From Streptomyces sp. SID13031 (GTDB lineage Bacteria > Actinomycetota > Actinomycetes > Propionibacteriales > Kribbellaceae), in assembly GCF_010548305.1 (NCBI RefSeq), contig NZ_JAAGLV010000001.1, positions 889,473 to 953,472 on the forward strand: 64,000 nucleotides of DNA, written 5' to 3'. This document shows, piece after piece, positions 54,677 through 64,000 of the stretch. Numbering within the stretch: the stretch's first letter is position 1; each line of letters starts with the position of its first letter. The translations under genes were made by a program, and so were the position numbers. The notes under the pieces are model-generated. The model was not told the origin of the DNA. It was given only the letters and a program-made list of their open reading frames with translations, and made no database searches.

Positions 54677-55929
54677 GACCGGCCGGCCACCCTCTTGCTC
54701 GTGCTCTTCTTCGATACCGTCTTCTTCGCGGCAGCCTTCGTCGCCGGCGCGGACTTCTTGGCCGCCACCGCCTTCTTGACGGCCACCGACTTGCGCGCCG
54801 ACTTCGCCGCCGCACTCGCCTTCTTGGCCGCGGGCGCCTTCGACGAGGCCTTCTTCGCCGCCGGCTTCTTGGCTGCTGCCTTGCGGCCGGCCCCGGCTGC
54901 CTTCGCCTCGAGCGCCGGCGAAGCCGCCTTGCCCGAGACGCTCGCAGTACGGTGTGCTGCCTTCTCGGCGGCGCTCTGCGCGGAGCGCCGGTCGGCCTCG
55001 CTGACGATCTTCGCCGACTCGGGCATCTTCTCCCGCTTGACCATGCACGCCAGCGTCTGCGCGTACACATCGTCCGGGTCGAGGCGCCGCAGCTCCTCGC
55101 TGAGCAGCTCGGACGTGTTCCGCCGCTTCAGCGCCACCGGCCGGTCAGGCTGACCGGGGATGCTGAACGTCGCCACCGCGCCGTCCGGCCGCGTCAACGC
55201 GATCGGACCGGCCGGTGTGAACATCCGTACTGCGGTGATGCCAGGCCCGCGCGAATTGCGCTGCTCCACCGGTACGCCCAGCCGGCACTGCAGCCAGGCG
55301 GCCATCAGATCCGCACTCGCGTTGCCCTTGACGGACACCACCTCGGCGCCGCTGACATTCGTCGGGTACTGGTCGAGCGCAGCGGCCATCAGGGCCCGCC
55401 ACGGGGTCAACCGCGACCATGCGAAGTCCGTGTCGCCCGGCGCATAGCCCTCGGCGCGCGCAGGGAAGTCGACGACGGCTCGGCGGGTCGCGGCCGCATC
55501 GGTCACCCGGCGGCGGCCCAGTGCTCCCAGCGGGTCCTCGTGCGGCACCTTTGGCCCGCCACCCGGCCACCAGACGATGACGGGGGAGTCGGGCAGCAGC
55601 AGGGGCGTGATGACGGATTCGGGCACCTTGGCGAGCTCGCCGTGCAGTCGCAGCAGCACCGCCTCGCCAGGGATCCCTTCACCGACCCGTACTTCGGCGT
55701 CGAGGCCGCCCGGGCCCCGGCCGGGACGCAGGATCGCCACGAGCACCCGCGAGGGGTGTTCGCGACCGGCCTCGTTCGCCGCCTTCATCGCGTCGTGGTG
55801 CGACGACTCGTCGACGACCACGACGATCGTGCCGACCATGCCCATCGCCGGCGAACCGGCGTTGCGGCGGGCCTTCAGCAGCGCCGACGCGATCTCGCTC
55901 GACGTCGTACCGGTGAGGTCGATGATCAT
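54673..55929 (-). CDS. opcA: Glucose-6-phosphate dehydrogenase assembly protein OpcA with Lys/Ala-rich tail
   Basis: Activator/assembly partner of glucose-6-phosphate dehydrogenase in actinobacteria and cyanobacteria. 418 residues. The core domain (~1-320) has EIASALLKARRNAGSPAMGM, HPSRVLVAILRPG and VIVWWPGGGPKVPHEDPLG. After ~residue 325 a tail of ~90 residues begins, built from Lys, Ala and Ser units such as KKPAAKKASSKAPAAKKASA and ending SKKSTSKRVAGRS. It resembles histone H1 and UvrA's tail in this window. OpcA proteins usually end near the core. The position between zwf and pgl is canonical; ATGA overlaps occur at both ends. Confidence 0.93.
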   Translation of the reverse strand: MIIDLTGTTSSEIASALLKARRNAGSPAMGMVGTIVVVVDESSHHDAMKAANEAGREHPSRVLVAILRPGRGPGGLDAEVRVGEGIPGEAVLLRLHGELAKVPESVITPLLLPDSPVIVWWPGGGPKVPHEDPLGALGRRRVTDAAATRRAVVDFPARAEGYAPGDTDFAWSRLTPWRALMAAALDQYPTNVSGAEVVSVKGNASADLMAAWLQCRLGVPVEQRNSRGPGITAVRMFTPAGPIALTRPDGAVATFSIPGQPDRPVALKRRNTSELLSEELRRLDPDDVYAQTLACMVKREKMPESAKIVSEADRRSAQSAAEKAAHRTASVSGKAASPALEAKAAGAGRKAAAKKPAAKKASSKAPAAKKASAAAKSARKSVAVKKAVAAKKSAPATKAAAKKTVSKKSTSKRVAGRS

Positions 55930-57476
55930 GGCCGCCTCCAGGCGCGTCCGTCGCGGGCGAGCATCTCGTGGGCCGACGACGGGCCCCAGGCGCCCGAGTC
56001 GTACTGCTCCGGCTTGCCTTGCGCGGCCCAGTAGTTGATCACCGGGTCGAGGATCTTCCAGCCCAGCTCCACCTCGGTGTGCTGCGGGAACAACGGCGGG
56101 TCGCCGAGCAGGACGTCCAGGATCAGCCGCTCGTAGGCCTCCGGCGACGACTCGGTGAACGAGCCGCCGTACGCGAAGTCCATGTTCACGTCCCGGATCT
56201 CCATCATCGTGCCGGGCACCTTGGCGCCGAACCGCATCGTGATGCCCTCGTCGGGCTGGATCCGCATCACCAGGGCGTTCTGGCCGAGCTCCTCGGTCTC
56301 CGTCTTGGTGAACGGCAGGTGCGGCGCGCGCTTGAACATCACGGCCACCTCGGTGACGCGACGGCCGAGCCGCTTGCCGGTCCGCAGGTAGAACGGGACG
56401 CCGGCCCAGCGGCGGGTGTCCACGTCGACGCGCAGGGCGGCGAAGGTCTCCGTCGCGGAGTCCTTCGGAATGCCGTCCTCCTGCAGGTAACCCTTGACCT
56501 TCGTACCGCCTGCCCAGCCGGCCGCGTACTGACCGCGGGCGGTGTGCAGGTCGAGGCGCTCAGGCAGCCTGACGGCCGCCAGCACCTTCTTCTTCTCCTG
56601 CCGCAGTGACCACGCGTCGAAGCTGACCGGCTCCTCCATCGCGATCAGGGCGAGGAGCTGGAGCAGGTGGTTCTGGATCACGTCGCGGGCGGCGCCGATA
56701 CCGTCGTAGTACCCGGCGCGGCCGCCGATGCCGATGTCCTCGGCCATCGTGATCTGCACGTGGTCGACGTAGTGGCTGTTCCAGACCGGCTCGAACATGG
56801 CGTTGGCGAACCGCAGCGCCAGCATGTTCTGGACGGTCTCCTTGCCCAGGTAGTGGTCGATCCGGAAGACCGCCTCGGGCGGGAAGACCGACTCGACCAC
56901 GTGGTTCAGCTCACGAGCGCTCTTCAGATCGTGCCCGAACGGCTTCTCGATCACCACCCGGCGCCACGAGCCCGGGTTCTCCTTGGTCAGCCCGTGCTCG
57001 CTCAGCTGCTGCACGACCTGCGGGAACAGCCCCGGCGGGATGGACAGGTAGAACGCGTGGTTGCCACCGGTACCGCGGTTGACGTCCAGCTCGTCCACCG
57101 TTTCGCGCAGTCGCTCGAACGCGGCGTCGTCGGTCAGGTCACCCGGCACGAACCGGAAGCCCTCGGCCAGTTGCTGCCAGACCTCCTCGCGGAACGGCGT
57201 CCGGGCGTGCTCCTTCACCGAGTCGTGCACGATCTGGGCGAAGTCCTGGTTGGTGAAGTCGCGCCGGGCGAAGCCGACCAGGGCGAAGCCGGGCGGCAAC
57301 AGGCCCCGGTTCGCCAGGTCGTACACCGCGGGCATCAGCTTCTTGCGGGCCAGGTCACCGGTGACGCCGAAGATCACCAGGCTGCAGGGCCCGGCGATCC
57401 TCGGGAGCCGGCGATCCTGGGGATCCCGCAGCGGGTTCACCGGGCCGGTCGACTCCTCGTCGAGCTCTGCGGTCAT
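55926..57476 (-). CDS. zwf: Glucose-6-phosphate 1-dehydrogenase
   Basis: First enzyme of the oxidative pentose phosphate pathway, producing 6-phosphogluconolactone and NADPH. 516 residues. The NADP site is VIFGVTGDLARKKLMPAVYD and the active site FRIDHYLGKETVQN; VVIEKPFGHDLKSARELN is the other signature. ATGA overlaps join it to pgi upstream and opcA downstream. Confidence 0.97.
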   Translation of the reverse strand: MTAELDEESTGPVNPLRDPQDRRLPRIAGPCSLVIFGVTGDLARKKLMPAVYDLANRGLLPPGFALVGFARRDFTNQDFAQIVHDSVKEHARTPFREEVWQQLAEGFRFVPGDLTDDAAFERLRETVDELDVNRGTGGNHAFYLSIPPGLFPQVVQQLSEHGLTKENPGSWRRVVIEKPFGHDLKSARELNHVVESVFPPEAVFRIDHYLGKETVQNMLALRFANAMFEPVWNSHYVDHVQITMAEDIGIGGRAGYYDGIGAARDVIQNHLLQLLALIAMEEPVSFDAWSLRQEKKKVLAAVRLPERLDLHTARGQYAAGWAGGTKVKGYLQEDGIPKDSATETFAALRVDVDTRRWAGVPFYLRTGKRLGRRVTEVAVMFKRAPHLPFTKTETEELGQNALVMRIQPDEGITMRFGAKVPGTMMEIRDVNMDFAYGGSFTESSPEAYERLILDVLLGDPPLFPQHTEVELGWKILDPVINYWAAQGKPEQYDSGAWGPSSAHEMLARDGRAWRRP

Positions 57477-59086
57477 GCGCCGCCGTCCTCCGCTTTATCA
57501 GATGCATCGAGTAGGGAGATCAACTGCGCGACACCGGTGGCGGGGCCGGTGAGGTGCAGCCGTAGTACCGGGCGGCCACGCTCGGCCAGGACTCCGGCGT
57601 CACCCGCGGCCTGCGCCGAGATAAGCGTGCCGAAGCTGAACGGACGGTCCGGGATCTCCACATCGGAAGACTCCGACGTGGTGATCTGCAGGAAGACGCC
57701 CTGCGGGTGGCCACCCTTGTGGTACTGGCCGGTCGAGTGCAGGAAGCGCGGACCCCAGCCGAAGGTGACCGGACGCTGCGTACGGCTCGCCAGGGCGGGC
57801 CGGATCGCGACGAGCTTCTCGTCGCGCGCGGAGTCGAGGTAGGCCATCACGGCGACGTAGCCGTCGTCGGCCAACTGGCCGAGTAGGGAGTTGAGCGCAC
57901 CCTGGACGGTATCGACACCGTCCAGCAGACCGTCGGTCCCACGGACCTCGATCGCGCCATCGGTGAAGGCAGCCGCCTCGGGCTCGGGCTGTGCGTCCAG
58001 CAGACCGCGGGCGGCGTTCTTGGCGCTCTCGACATCCGGCTGGTCGAACGGGTTGATCCCGAGCAGGTAGCCGGCCACCGCGGTCGCCGTCTCCCACAGC
58101 AGGAACTGCCCGCCGAGCGAACCCGACGTCAGAGCGGTTGGCACGCCGCTGGTCGCCTTGTCAGCCAGCAGCGTGTGGACGATGTCCGACCAGTCGCTGT
58201 TCAGCTCGGGAGCGTGGACACCCTTCACGGCGACGGGCAGGACGCCCTTGCCGTTCTTGCCCGTGCTCTCGGCGATCAGCTGCTCGGCCCAGTCCGGGAA
58301 CCCGACGATGTCGGAGCCGTCCGCGGCCACGATCGCCTTGTCCCGGCCCGCGCTGGCAGCCAGTACTGCGCCCAGCACGAGCGCCGGGTTGTCGGCAGAG
58401 TCGGCCTGAAGCGCGGGAGCCGCCTCGGCGGCCTGGTCCAGGAGCTCAGCCACGTCGGCCCCGGCCAGAGCCGAAGGGACGAGCCCGAAAGCGGTCAGCG
58501 CGCTGTAGCGGCCGCCGACGTTCGGGTCAGCGAAGAAGGTTTTGCGGTACCCCTCGTCGGCCGCCAACTTCTCGAACGGCGAACCCGGGTCGGTGACGAC
58601 GACGACCCGCGTGGCCGCGTCGATCCCGGCGTCGGTGAACGCCTTGACGAACACGCGCCGCTGGCTGTCGGTCTCGACAGTCCCGCCGGACTTGCTCGAC
58701 ACCACGATCACGGTGCGCTGCAGGTCGCCGGCCAGCGCCCGGGCGATCACGCTCGGGTTGGTCGAGTCGAGTACGACGAGCTCGACGCCCGCCGTACGGG
58801 TGATGACCTCGGGGGCCAGTGACGAGCCGCCCATACCGGCCAGCACGATCCGGTCCAGGCCCTCGGCTCGCAGATCGGCCTGCAATGCCTCGATCTCGGC
58901 CAGCAGCGGTCGCGAGGTGTCGTGCAGGTCGACCCAGTTCAGCCGGATCGCCGACTCGGCCTCGGCGTCCGGACCCCAGATGGTGGCGTCCTTCGCGGCG
59001 ATCCGGGAGGCGATCTTCTCCGACACCAGCCGGTCGATCGTCTCGGCCCACTCGCCGTTCGCGGTGGAGACAGCGGGTGTGGTCAC
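57473..59086 (-). CDS. pgi: Glucose-6-phosphate isomerase
   Basis: Interconverts glucose 6-phosphate and fructose 6-phosphate, joining glycolysis and the pentose phosphate pathway. 537 residues. SIS-domain features include [15 protein letters not shown] and [19 protein letters not shown] (phosphate-binding Ser/Thr loop), and [19 protein letters not shown]. The C-terminal block [20 protein letters not shown] is typical of the actinobacterial form found in tal-pgi-zwf operons. The GTG start is in the GTGA overlap with tal. Confidence 0.94.
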   Translation of the reverse strand: MTTPAVSTANGEWAETIDRLVSEKIASRIAAKDATIWGPDAEAESAIRLNWVDLHDTSRPLLAEIEALQADLRAEGLDRIVLAGMGGSSLAPEVITRTAGVELVVLDSTNPSVIARALAGDLQRTVIVVSSKSGGTVETDSQRRVFVKAFTDAGIDAATRVVVVTDPGSPFEKLAADEGYRKTFFADPNVGGRYSALTAFGLVPSALAGADVAELLDQAAEAAPALQADSADNPALVLGAVLAASAGRDKAIVAADGSDIVGFPDWAEQLIAESTGKNGKGVLPVAVKGVHAPELNSDWSDIVHTLLADKATSGVPTALTSGSLGGQFLLWETATAVAGYLLGINPFDQPDVESAKNAARGLLDAQPEPEAAAFTDGAIEVRGTDGLLDGVDTVQGALNSLLGQLADDGYVAVMAYLDSARDEKLVAIRPALASRTQRPVTFGWGPRFLHSTGQYHKGGHPQGVFLQITTSESSDVEIPDRPFSFGTLISAQAAGDAGVLAERGRPVLRLHLTGPATGVAQLISLLDASDKAEDGGA

Positions 59087-60192
59087 TTGGCGGCCGCCTT
59101 CAGCGCCGCCGTGACGGTGTTCTGCAGCTCGGTCCAGGACACCTCGAACTTGCTGACGCCCTCGTCCTCGAGCACCTGGACGACCTCGTCGTAGGAGATG
59201 CCGAGCGCCTCGAGGTCCGCGATCACCTTGCGGTCACCGTCGTAGTCGGCGCGGACGGTGTCGCCGGGGACGTCACCGTGCTCGGCGAACGCGTCGATCG
59301 TTGCCTGCGGCATCGTGTTGACGACCCCGCTGGTGATCAGCTCCTCGACGTACATGGTGTTCTTGTACGCCGGGTCCTTCACACCCGTCGATGCCCACAG
59401 CGGGCGCTGCGGCTTGGCGCCGACGGTTTCGATCTCGCGCCAGCGGTCGGAGGAGAAGATCTCCTCGTACGCCTCGAAGGCGAGCCGCGCGTTCGCGATC
59501 GCGGCCTTGCCCTTCAACGCCTTCGCCTCATCGGTGCCGATGGCATCGAGTCGCTTGTCCACCTCGGAGTCGACCCGGCTGACGAAGAAGGACGCCACGC
59601 TGCCCAGCTTGGTCACGTCGTGACCGTTGTCGATCGCCTTCTCGACACCGGTCAGGAACGCGTCGACGACGGCCTTGTAGCGGTCCAGCGAGAAGATCAG
59701 CGTCACGTTCACACTGATGCCCGCGGCAAGCGTCTCGGCGATCGCCGGGATGCCTTCCTTGGTCGCCGGGATCTTGACGTAGACGTTCTCCCGGCCGACG
59801 GTCGCCCATAGCTCCTTGGCCTGGGCGATCGTCTTCTCGGTCTCCCGGGCCAGGCCCGGCTCGACCTCGATCGAGACCCGGCCGTCGACACCCTCGGTGT
59901 CGTCGTACACGGGCTTGAACAGGTCGGCGGCGGCGCGGACGTCGTCGGTGGTGATCACCCGGATCGCCTGGTCGGTCGAGACGCCCTCGGCGCCGAGCCG
60001 CTGGACCTGCTCGGCGTACGCGTCGGCGTCGGAGATGGCCTTGGCGAAGATCGTCGGGTTGGTGGTCACCCCGCTGATGTGCTGGTCGTGGATCAGGTTC
60101 TGCAGGCTGCCGCTGGTCAGCCGCTGCCGGGACAGGTCGTCGAGCCAGATGGAAACGCCGGCATCGGCGAGGTCTTTCAAACGATCGGTCAT
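59083..60192 (-). CDS. tal: Transaldolase
   Basis: Transfers dihydroxyacetone units between sugar phosphates through a Schiff-base lysine. 369 residues. [20 protein letters not shown] at the N terminus, [13 protein letters not shown] as the first substrate block and [15 protein letters not shown] with the catalytic Lys identify the actinobacterial TalB-like subfamily. The ATG at 60192 has GGAGGG upstream. It lies 34 nt after tkt and overlaps pgi by four bases. Confidence 0.96.
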   Translation of the reverse strand: MTDRLKDLADAGVSIWLDDLSRQRLTSGSLQNLIHDQHISGVTTNPTIFAKAISDADAYAEQVQRLGAEGVSTDQAIRVITTDDVRAAADLFKPVYDDTEGVDGRVSIEVEPGLARETEKTIAQAKELWATVGRENVYVKIPATKEGIPAIAETLAAGISVNVTLIFSLDRYKAVVDAFLTGVEKAIDNGHDVTKLGSVASFFVSRVDSEVDKRLDAIGTDEAKALKGKAAIANARLAFEAYEEIFSSDRWREIETVGAKPQRPLWASTGVKDPAYKNTMYVEELITSGVVNTMPQATIDAFAEHGDVPGDTVRADYDGDRKVIADLEALGISYDEVVQVLEDEGVSKFEVSWTELQNTVTAALKAAAK

Positions 60193-60226
60193 GTCCGAAG
60201 CCCTCCGAATGTTCTGCTGTGGTTGC

Positions 60227-62404
60227 TTAGTTGGTGGCGTTGGAGTCGGCCGGTCCAACCGGTCCGGCCGCGGCACGTCCTGCCGCTACACCGCTGCCAC
60301 CGAGCTCGGCCGCCGCGGCGATGCTGTCCTTCGCGGCCTGCACGACGGCGTCGCCGGTGATGCCGAACTCCGTGTACAGCCGCTGGTAGTCGGCCGAAGC
60401 ACCGTAGTGCTCCAGGCTCACACTGCGCCCGGCGTCGCCGACCAGCTCGCGCCAGCCGAGCTTGATACCGGCCTCGACCGAGACGCGGGCCCGCACGCCG
60501 ACCGGGATGACGGAGTTGCGGTAGTCGTCGTCCTGCTCGTCGAACCACTCGCGCGACACCAGCGAGACGACGCGGGCCTTGATGCCCTCGGCTGCCAGCG
60601 TCTTGCTCGCCTCGACGGCCAGCTGCAGCTCCGAGCCGGTACCGATCAGGATCACGTCGGGCGTGCCGTCGGTGTCGAGCAGCGTGTACCCGCCCTTGTG
60701 CACGTTCTCCGTGGTGGCGTAGCCGTCCGTACCGCGCGGATAGGTCGGAACGTTCTGCCGGGTCAGCACCAGGCCGGCCGGGCGGTCGGTGTGCTCGAGG
60801 ATCGTCGCCCAGGCGGCGGCTGTCTCGTTCGCGTCGGCCGGGCGGACCACGTCCAGTCCCGGGATCGCCCGCAGGGAGGCCAGGTGCTCCACCGGCTGGT
60901 GGGTCGGGCCGTCCTCGCCGAGACCGATCGAGTCGTGCGTCCAGACATAGGTCACAGGCAGCTTCATCAGCGCGGCCAGCCGGACCGACGGGCGCATGTA
61001 GTCGCTGAAGACCAGGAAAGTACCGCCGTATGGCCGGGTGCCGCCGTGCAGGGCGATGCCGTTCAGCACCGAGCCCATGCCGTGCTCGCGGATTCCGAAG
61101 TGCAGGACGCGGCCGTACTCGTTGCCCTGGAACTCCTTCGTGGCGTGCTCAGCCGGGATGAACGACGGCTGGCCCTTGGGAGTCGTGTTGTTCGAACCGG
61201 CCAGGTCGGCCGAACCGCCCCAGAGCTCGGGCAGCTCCGGCGCGATCTTGGTGAGCACCTCGCCGGAGGCGGAGCGGGTGGCGACACCCTTGGCGTCTGC
61301 CTCCCAGCTCGGCAGCACGTCCTTCCAGCCGGCCGGCAGCTCACGCTTGGCGAGGCGGTCGAACAGCCCGGCCTGCTCGGCGGAGGCCTGGCGCCACCCG
61401 TCGTACTTGATCGTCCACTCGTCCTGGAGCGACTTGCCCCGGTCGAGCGCGCCGCGGGTGTGGGCGATCACGTCAGCGGCGACGTCGAAGGCCTTCGCCG
61501 GGTCGAGGCCGAGGATCGTCTTGGTCGCGGCGACCTCGTCGGCGCCGGCGGCCGAGCCGTGGATCTTGCCGGTGTTCTGCTTCGTCGGGGCCGGCCAGCC
61601 GATGATCGTATGCAGCCGGATGAAGGTCGGCTTGTCGGTGACCGCGTGGCCCGCCTCGATCGCGTCGTACAGGGCCTGCACGTCTTCTTCGTAGCCCGAG
61701 CCGCCGTTGGTCCAGTCGACGTCGTGGACGTCCCAGCCGTACGCCGCGTAGCGGGCGGCGACGTCCTCGGAGAACGCGATGTTGGTGTCGTCCTCGATCG
61801 AGATCTTGTTGTCGTCGTAGATCAGCGTCAGGTTGCCGAGCTGCTGGTGACCGGCCAGCGAGGAGGCCTCGGAGGAGACGCCCTCCTCCAGGTCGCCGTC
61901 GGAGGCGATCACGTAGATGTTGTGGTCGAACAGGCTTTCGCCCTTGGCCGTCTCCGGATCGAACAGGCCGCGCTCGCGGCGGGCCGCCATCGCCATCCCG
62001 ACCGCGTTGCCGACGCCCTGGCCCAGCGGACCGGTGGTGGTCTCGACGCCGGGGGTGTGGCTGTACTCCGGGTGGCCCGGGGTCGCGCTGCCCCAGGTGC
62101 GCAACGACTTCAGGTCGTCCAGCTCGAGGCCGAAGCCGGCCAGGTACAGCTGGATGTAGAGCGTCAGGCTGGAGTGCCCGGCCGACAGTACGAAGCGGTC
62201 ACGGCCGGCCCAGTGGGGATCGGCCGGGTTGTGCCGCATCACCTTCTGGAACAGCAGGTACGCGGCGGGGGCGAGGCTCATCGCAGTACCGGGGTGGCCG
62301 TTGCCGACCTTCTCCACGGCGTCCAGCGCGAGGACCCGCACGGTGTCGACCGCGCGCTTGTCGAGCTCGGTCCAGTCAAGCTTGGGGCTGGTCTTCTCCG
62401 TCAC
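60227..62404 (-). CDS. tkt: Transketolase
   Basis: Thiamine-diphosphate enzyme that moves two-carbon ketol units in the non-oxidative pentose phosphate pathway. 725 residues. The N domain has [20 protein letters not shown] and the ThDP motif [20 protein letters not shown] ending near the metal-binding Asp/Asn; later blocks include [19 protein letters not shown] and ASVEAG-like REWFDEQ. The C-terminal ~20 residues are Ala/Gly-rich. GTG 62404 was chosen for the GAGAGGAG 10 nt upstream; GTG 62446 and ATG 62557 are longer alternatives. It is the first gene of the operon. Confidence 0.95.
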   Translation of the reverse strand: MTEKTSPKLDWTELDKRAVDTVRVLALDAVEKVGNGHPGTAMSLAPAAYLLFQKVMRHNPADPHWAGRDRFVLSAGHSSLTLYIQLYLAGFGLELDDLKSLRTWGSATPGHPEYSHTPGVETTTGPLGQGVGNAVGMAMAARRERGLFDPETAKGESLFDHNIYVIASDGDLEEGVSSEASSLAGHQQLGNLTLIYDDNKISIEDDTNIAFSEDVAARYAAYGWDVHDVDWTNGGSGYEEDVQALYDAIEAGHAVTDKPTFIRLHTIIGWPAPTKQNTGKIHGSAAGADEVAATKTILGLDPAKAFDVAADVIAHTRGALDRGKSLQDEWTIKYDGWRQASAEQAGLFDRLAKRELPAGWKDVLPSWEADAKGVATRSASGEVLTKIAPELPELWGGSADLAGSNNTTPKGQPSFIPAEHATKEFQGNEYGRVLHFGIREHGMGSVLNGIALHGGTRPYGGTFLVFSDYMRPSVRLAALMKLPVTYVWTHDSIGLGEDGPTHQPVEHLASLRAIPGLDVVRPADANETAAAWATILEHTDRPAGLVLTRQNVPTYPRGTDGYATTENVHKGGYTLLDTDGTPDVILIGTGSELQLAVEASKTLAAEGIKARVVSLVSREWFDEQDDDYRNSVIPVGVRARVSVEAGIKLGWRELVGDAGRSVSLEHYGASADYQRLYTEFGITGDAVVQAAKDSIAAAAELGGSGVAAGRAAAGPVGPADSNATN

Positions 62405-62718
62405 GCCGGCGGCGCTCCTCTCGATGGCTGCTGACACTGCAGTTACTGACGCCCGAGGGTCCGGCCGGACGGTAGCGTCCGACGCCGTCGCGCCCCCGCG
62501 CGTCACCGTGAGCGAGCCTACTCGCCCGGGCGTCCCGAGCCCTTCATACCTCCGCAACCGGAACCGGCCTGTCGTTGTTCCCCAGCTGCTCCGGGCGTCT
62601 GTCAGATCACATCCGACACCCCGGTATGGGTGGGTGTCGGCGACTCCTACGGGGCGTCGTAGACTGTCGAACCGTCAGCGCCGGTCCCCGGCGTCAACCC
62701 ACTGTTTTCGAGGTGTTC
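62405..62718. promoter_or_regulatory. Divergent tkt/ctaB intergenic region with ctaB -10 candidate
   Basis: 314 nt between the two start codons. TAGACT at 62660-62665 is a plausible plus-strand -10, giving a ctaB leader of ~47 nt. For tkt only the ribosome-binding site is clear; no convincing promoter hexamers were seen. No repeats or other genes. Confidence 0.4.
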
Positions 62719-63690
62719 GTGACGGCCGTCGATCCGCGTCCAGCCGCGACGACGGCGTACCCGGCGCCGCTGCCGATGGACCCAGCCCTCGAGGTTGCCG
62801 CTCCTTCGGTGCGCGACGTGATCAAGGCGTACGTCGGTCTGACCAAGCCGCGCATCATCGAGCTCCTGCTGATCACCACCGTGCCGGTGATGTTCCTGGC
62901 CGCCGGGGGAGTCCCCGGGCTCGGCGTCGTCTCCGCCACCCTGGTCGGCGGGATCCTCGCTGCCGGTAGCGCGAACACGATCAACTGCGTGCTCGACCGC
63001 GACATCGACCAGCAGATGCGCCGGACCCGCCGCCGCCCGCTGCCCCGGCACGCGGTCAGCCCGCGCTCGGCGACCGTCTTCGGCATCGTGCTGGGCATCC
63101 TGGCGACGATCGAGCTCGGCCTGCTGGTCAACTGGCTGTCGTCCCTGCTGGCGCTCGCCGCGAACGCGTTCTACGTGTTCGGTTACACGATGGTGCTGAA
63201 GCGCCGGACCGTACAGAACATCGTCTGGGGTGGGATCGCGGGTTGTTTCCCGACCCTGATCGGCTGGACCTCGGTCACCAACTCGCTGGCCTGGACCCCG
63301 CTGGTGCTCTTCGGCGTCGTCTTCTTCTGGACCCCGCCGCACACCTGGGCGCTGGCGATGCGCTACCGCGAGGACTACGCCTCGGTAGACGTCCCGATGC
63401 TCCCCGTAGTCGCCACCGCCGTCCAGACGGCCCGCCAGATCCTGGCCTACTCGATCCTCATGGTCGTCACCTCGATGGCCCTCTGGCCCGTGGGCGGCAC
63501 CGGCTGGGTCTACCCCCTGGCGGCAGTGATCCTCGGCGTCGTCTTCCTCCGCGAAGCCTTCGCCCTCCTGGCCCGAGCCAACACCGGCGCTGACGGCCCT
63601 GCCCTCCGCCCGATGCGCCTGTTCCACTTCTCCAACATCTACCTGGCCCTGCTCTTCATCGCCGCAGCCATCGACCCACTGCTCCGCTAG
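62719..63690 (+). CDS. ctaB: Protoheme IX farnesyltransferase (heme O synthase)
   Basis: UbiA-family membrane prenyltransferase that farnesylates heme B to heme O for cytochrome oxidase. About 323 residues and nine hydrophobic segments. The first Asp-rich motif is INCVLDRDIDQQMRRTRRRP and the second YREDYASVDVPMLP; IVWGGIAGCFPTLIGW lies between. GTG 62719 or GTG 62713 are possible starts; the ribosome-binding region GAGGTG is close to both, so the start is uncertain. Divergence from tkt is conserved in actinobacteria. Confidence 0.94.
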   Translation: MTAVDPRPAATTAYPAPLPMDPALEVAAPSVRDVIKAYVGLTKPRIIELLLITTVPVMFLAAGGVPGLGVVSATLVGGILAAGSANTINCVLDRDIDQQMRRTRRRPLPRHAVSPRSATVFGIVLGILATIELGLLVNWLSSLLALAANAFYVFGYTMVLKRRTVQNIVWGGIAGCFPTLIGWTSVTNSLAWTPLVLFGVVFFWTPPHTWALAMRYREDYASVDVPMLPVVATAVQTARQILAYSILMVVTSMALWPVGGTGWVYPLAAVILGVVFLREAFALLARANTGADGPALRPMRLFHFSNIYLALLFIAAAIDPLLR

Positions 63691-63796
63691 TACCACCGGG
63701 TCGCCCTTCTACGTCGCCGCACTACCGCCACCCGCCCGAGCCCGCCGCTCTTGCGTCGCGCATGAGCGATCGCCGATCGGCCGCTCCTGTGGCAAG

Positions 63797-63887
63797 CCGT
63801 CTGAGGGGTCAACCCCTCAGACGGTGGGTTGCCTGGCCAGAATCTCGCGGGGCAACCCACCGTCTTGGGGGCTAACCCCTCAGACAG
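63797..63887. repeat. Nested palindromic element, copy 2 (GGTGGGTTG core)
   Basis: The left part is a perfect 13-bp hairpin (63797-63809 with 63812-63824, loop CA). GGTGGGTTGCC at 63823-63833 pairs with GGCAACCCACC at 63851-63861. A second, imperfect palindrome with the same GGGG-TAA-CCCCTCAG pattern follows to 63887. Counting from the shared core GGTGGGTTG the spacer is 21 nt, the same as in copy 1 at 39406-39484. Confidence 0.75.
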
Positions 63888-63943
63888 GGCGCTCGGGTGC
63901 GAGCCGGCCGCCTCTGGGGCTGTTGGAGGTGTCGGGTCGGCGA

Positions 63944-64000
63944 CTTTGTGCACCACCTGAGTGGATTGCCGGCCCCGAAACGCTCAGGTCGTGCACAAGG
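63944..64000. repeat. Inverted repeat with 21-nt spacer at window end
   Basis: Arms 63944-63961 and 63983-64000 (18 nt, two mismatches) contain TTGTGCAC and its complement. The spacer is 21 nt. The right arm reaches the last base, so the element may continue beyond the window. Confidence 0.6.

Larger units (their letters stand above)
63691..64000. other. Gene-free end of window holding palindromic repeats
   Basis: Beyond the ctaB stop no plausible protein-coding frame is seen. The stretch contains the nested palindromic element at 63797-63887 and a further inverted repeat ending exactly at the window edge. The remainder is unremarkable GC-rich sequence. Confidence 0.6.

Noticed and set aside
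59816..62434. 872-codon plus-strand frame opposite tal and tkt
   Set aside because: Antisense shadow spanning two real genes; composition typical of shadows.
63687..63956. Minus-strand frame across the terminal palindromes
   Set aside because: It overlaps the ctaB stop and encodes repeat-derived sequence; not a credible gene.

Overview
The window is chromosomal DNA of a high-GC Gram-positive bacterium (Actinomycetota). The evidence is a Pup-proteasome locus (arc, dop, pup, prcB, prcA), whiA, rbpA and opcA, a mycothiol-type enzyme, many GTG starts, many short ATGA/GTGA gene overlaps and very GC-rich coding sequence. Gene order and protein style resemble Kribbella or a related Propionibacteriales genus. 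That placement is inference from memory, not from a search. Almost everything is core chromosome; no phage, insertion sequence, CRISPR array or rRNA was seen.

Layout. 1-4.7 kb: glycerol use, with a 5'-truncated glpD, an acetyltransferase, glpK and an IclR regulator. 4.7-10.8 kb (minus strand): FtsX-type ABC exporter, RNase J and a RecB-like Fe-S nuclease. 10.9-16.4 kb: secreted intradiol-dioxygenase-like lipoprotein, site-2 protease, a gene-free stretch with an unusual folded inverted repeat, trmI and the proteasome ATPase arc. 16.5-20.9 kb: accessory genes lying between arc and dop, including an apparent in-frame fusion of an ECF sigma factor to its partner protein and a MerR-controlled SDR-NUDIX-phosphotransferase set. 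21-25.8 kb: dop, pup, prcB, prcA, NUDIX, GNAT. 25.8-31.3 kb: a ZTP (pfl) riboswitch with folD, then aroH, tyrA, cmk, plsC, der and tRNA-Pro. 31.3-35.3 kb: HTH/PD-(D/E)XK protein, HtrA-like protease, GNAT, metallo-beta-lactamase-fold hydrolase and a mycothiol-dependent-isomerase-family protein. 35.5-44.8 kb: uvrA, a Rieske lipoprotein, a subtilisin, uvrC, rapZ and yvcK. 44.8-46.8 kb: an ECF sigma factor and its membrane partner, inserted on the opposite strand between yvcK and whiA. 46.9-52.3 kb: whiA, gap, pgk, tpiA, secG, rbpA. 52.4-62.4 kb: ICL/PEP-mutase-family enzyme, lipoprotein and the pentose-phosphate operon tkt-tal-pgi-zwf-opcA-pgl. 62.7 kb: ctaB, followed by palindromic repeats to the window end.

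Regulation. A recurrent signal is TANNNT placed 6-8 nt before an ATG or GTG start with no Shine-Dalgarno, typical of leaderless actinobacterial transcripts. Three times the stop codon of the upstream gene forms the first bases of the next gene's -10 box (dop/pup, GNAT/folD, tyrA/cmk). The best regulatory element is the ZTP riboswitch before folD, whose conserved 3' segment can also pair with the folD ribosome-binding region.

Most unusual points: the sigma/partner fusion at 17.6-18.6 kb and its intact relative at 44.8-46.8 kb; a nested palindromic repeat family (39.4 and 63.8 kb) with exactly 21-nt spacers; a cloverleaf-like inverted repeat at 13.1 kb; and Lys/Ala-rich histone-H1-like tails on both UvrA and OpcA.
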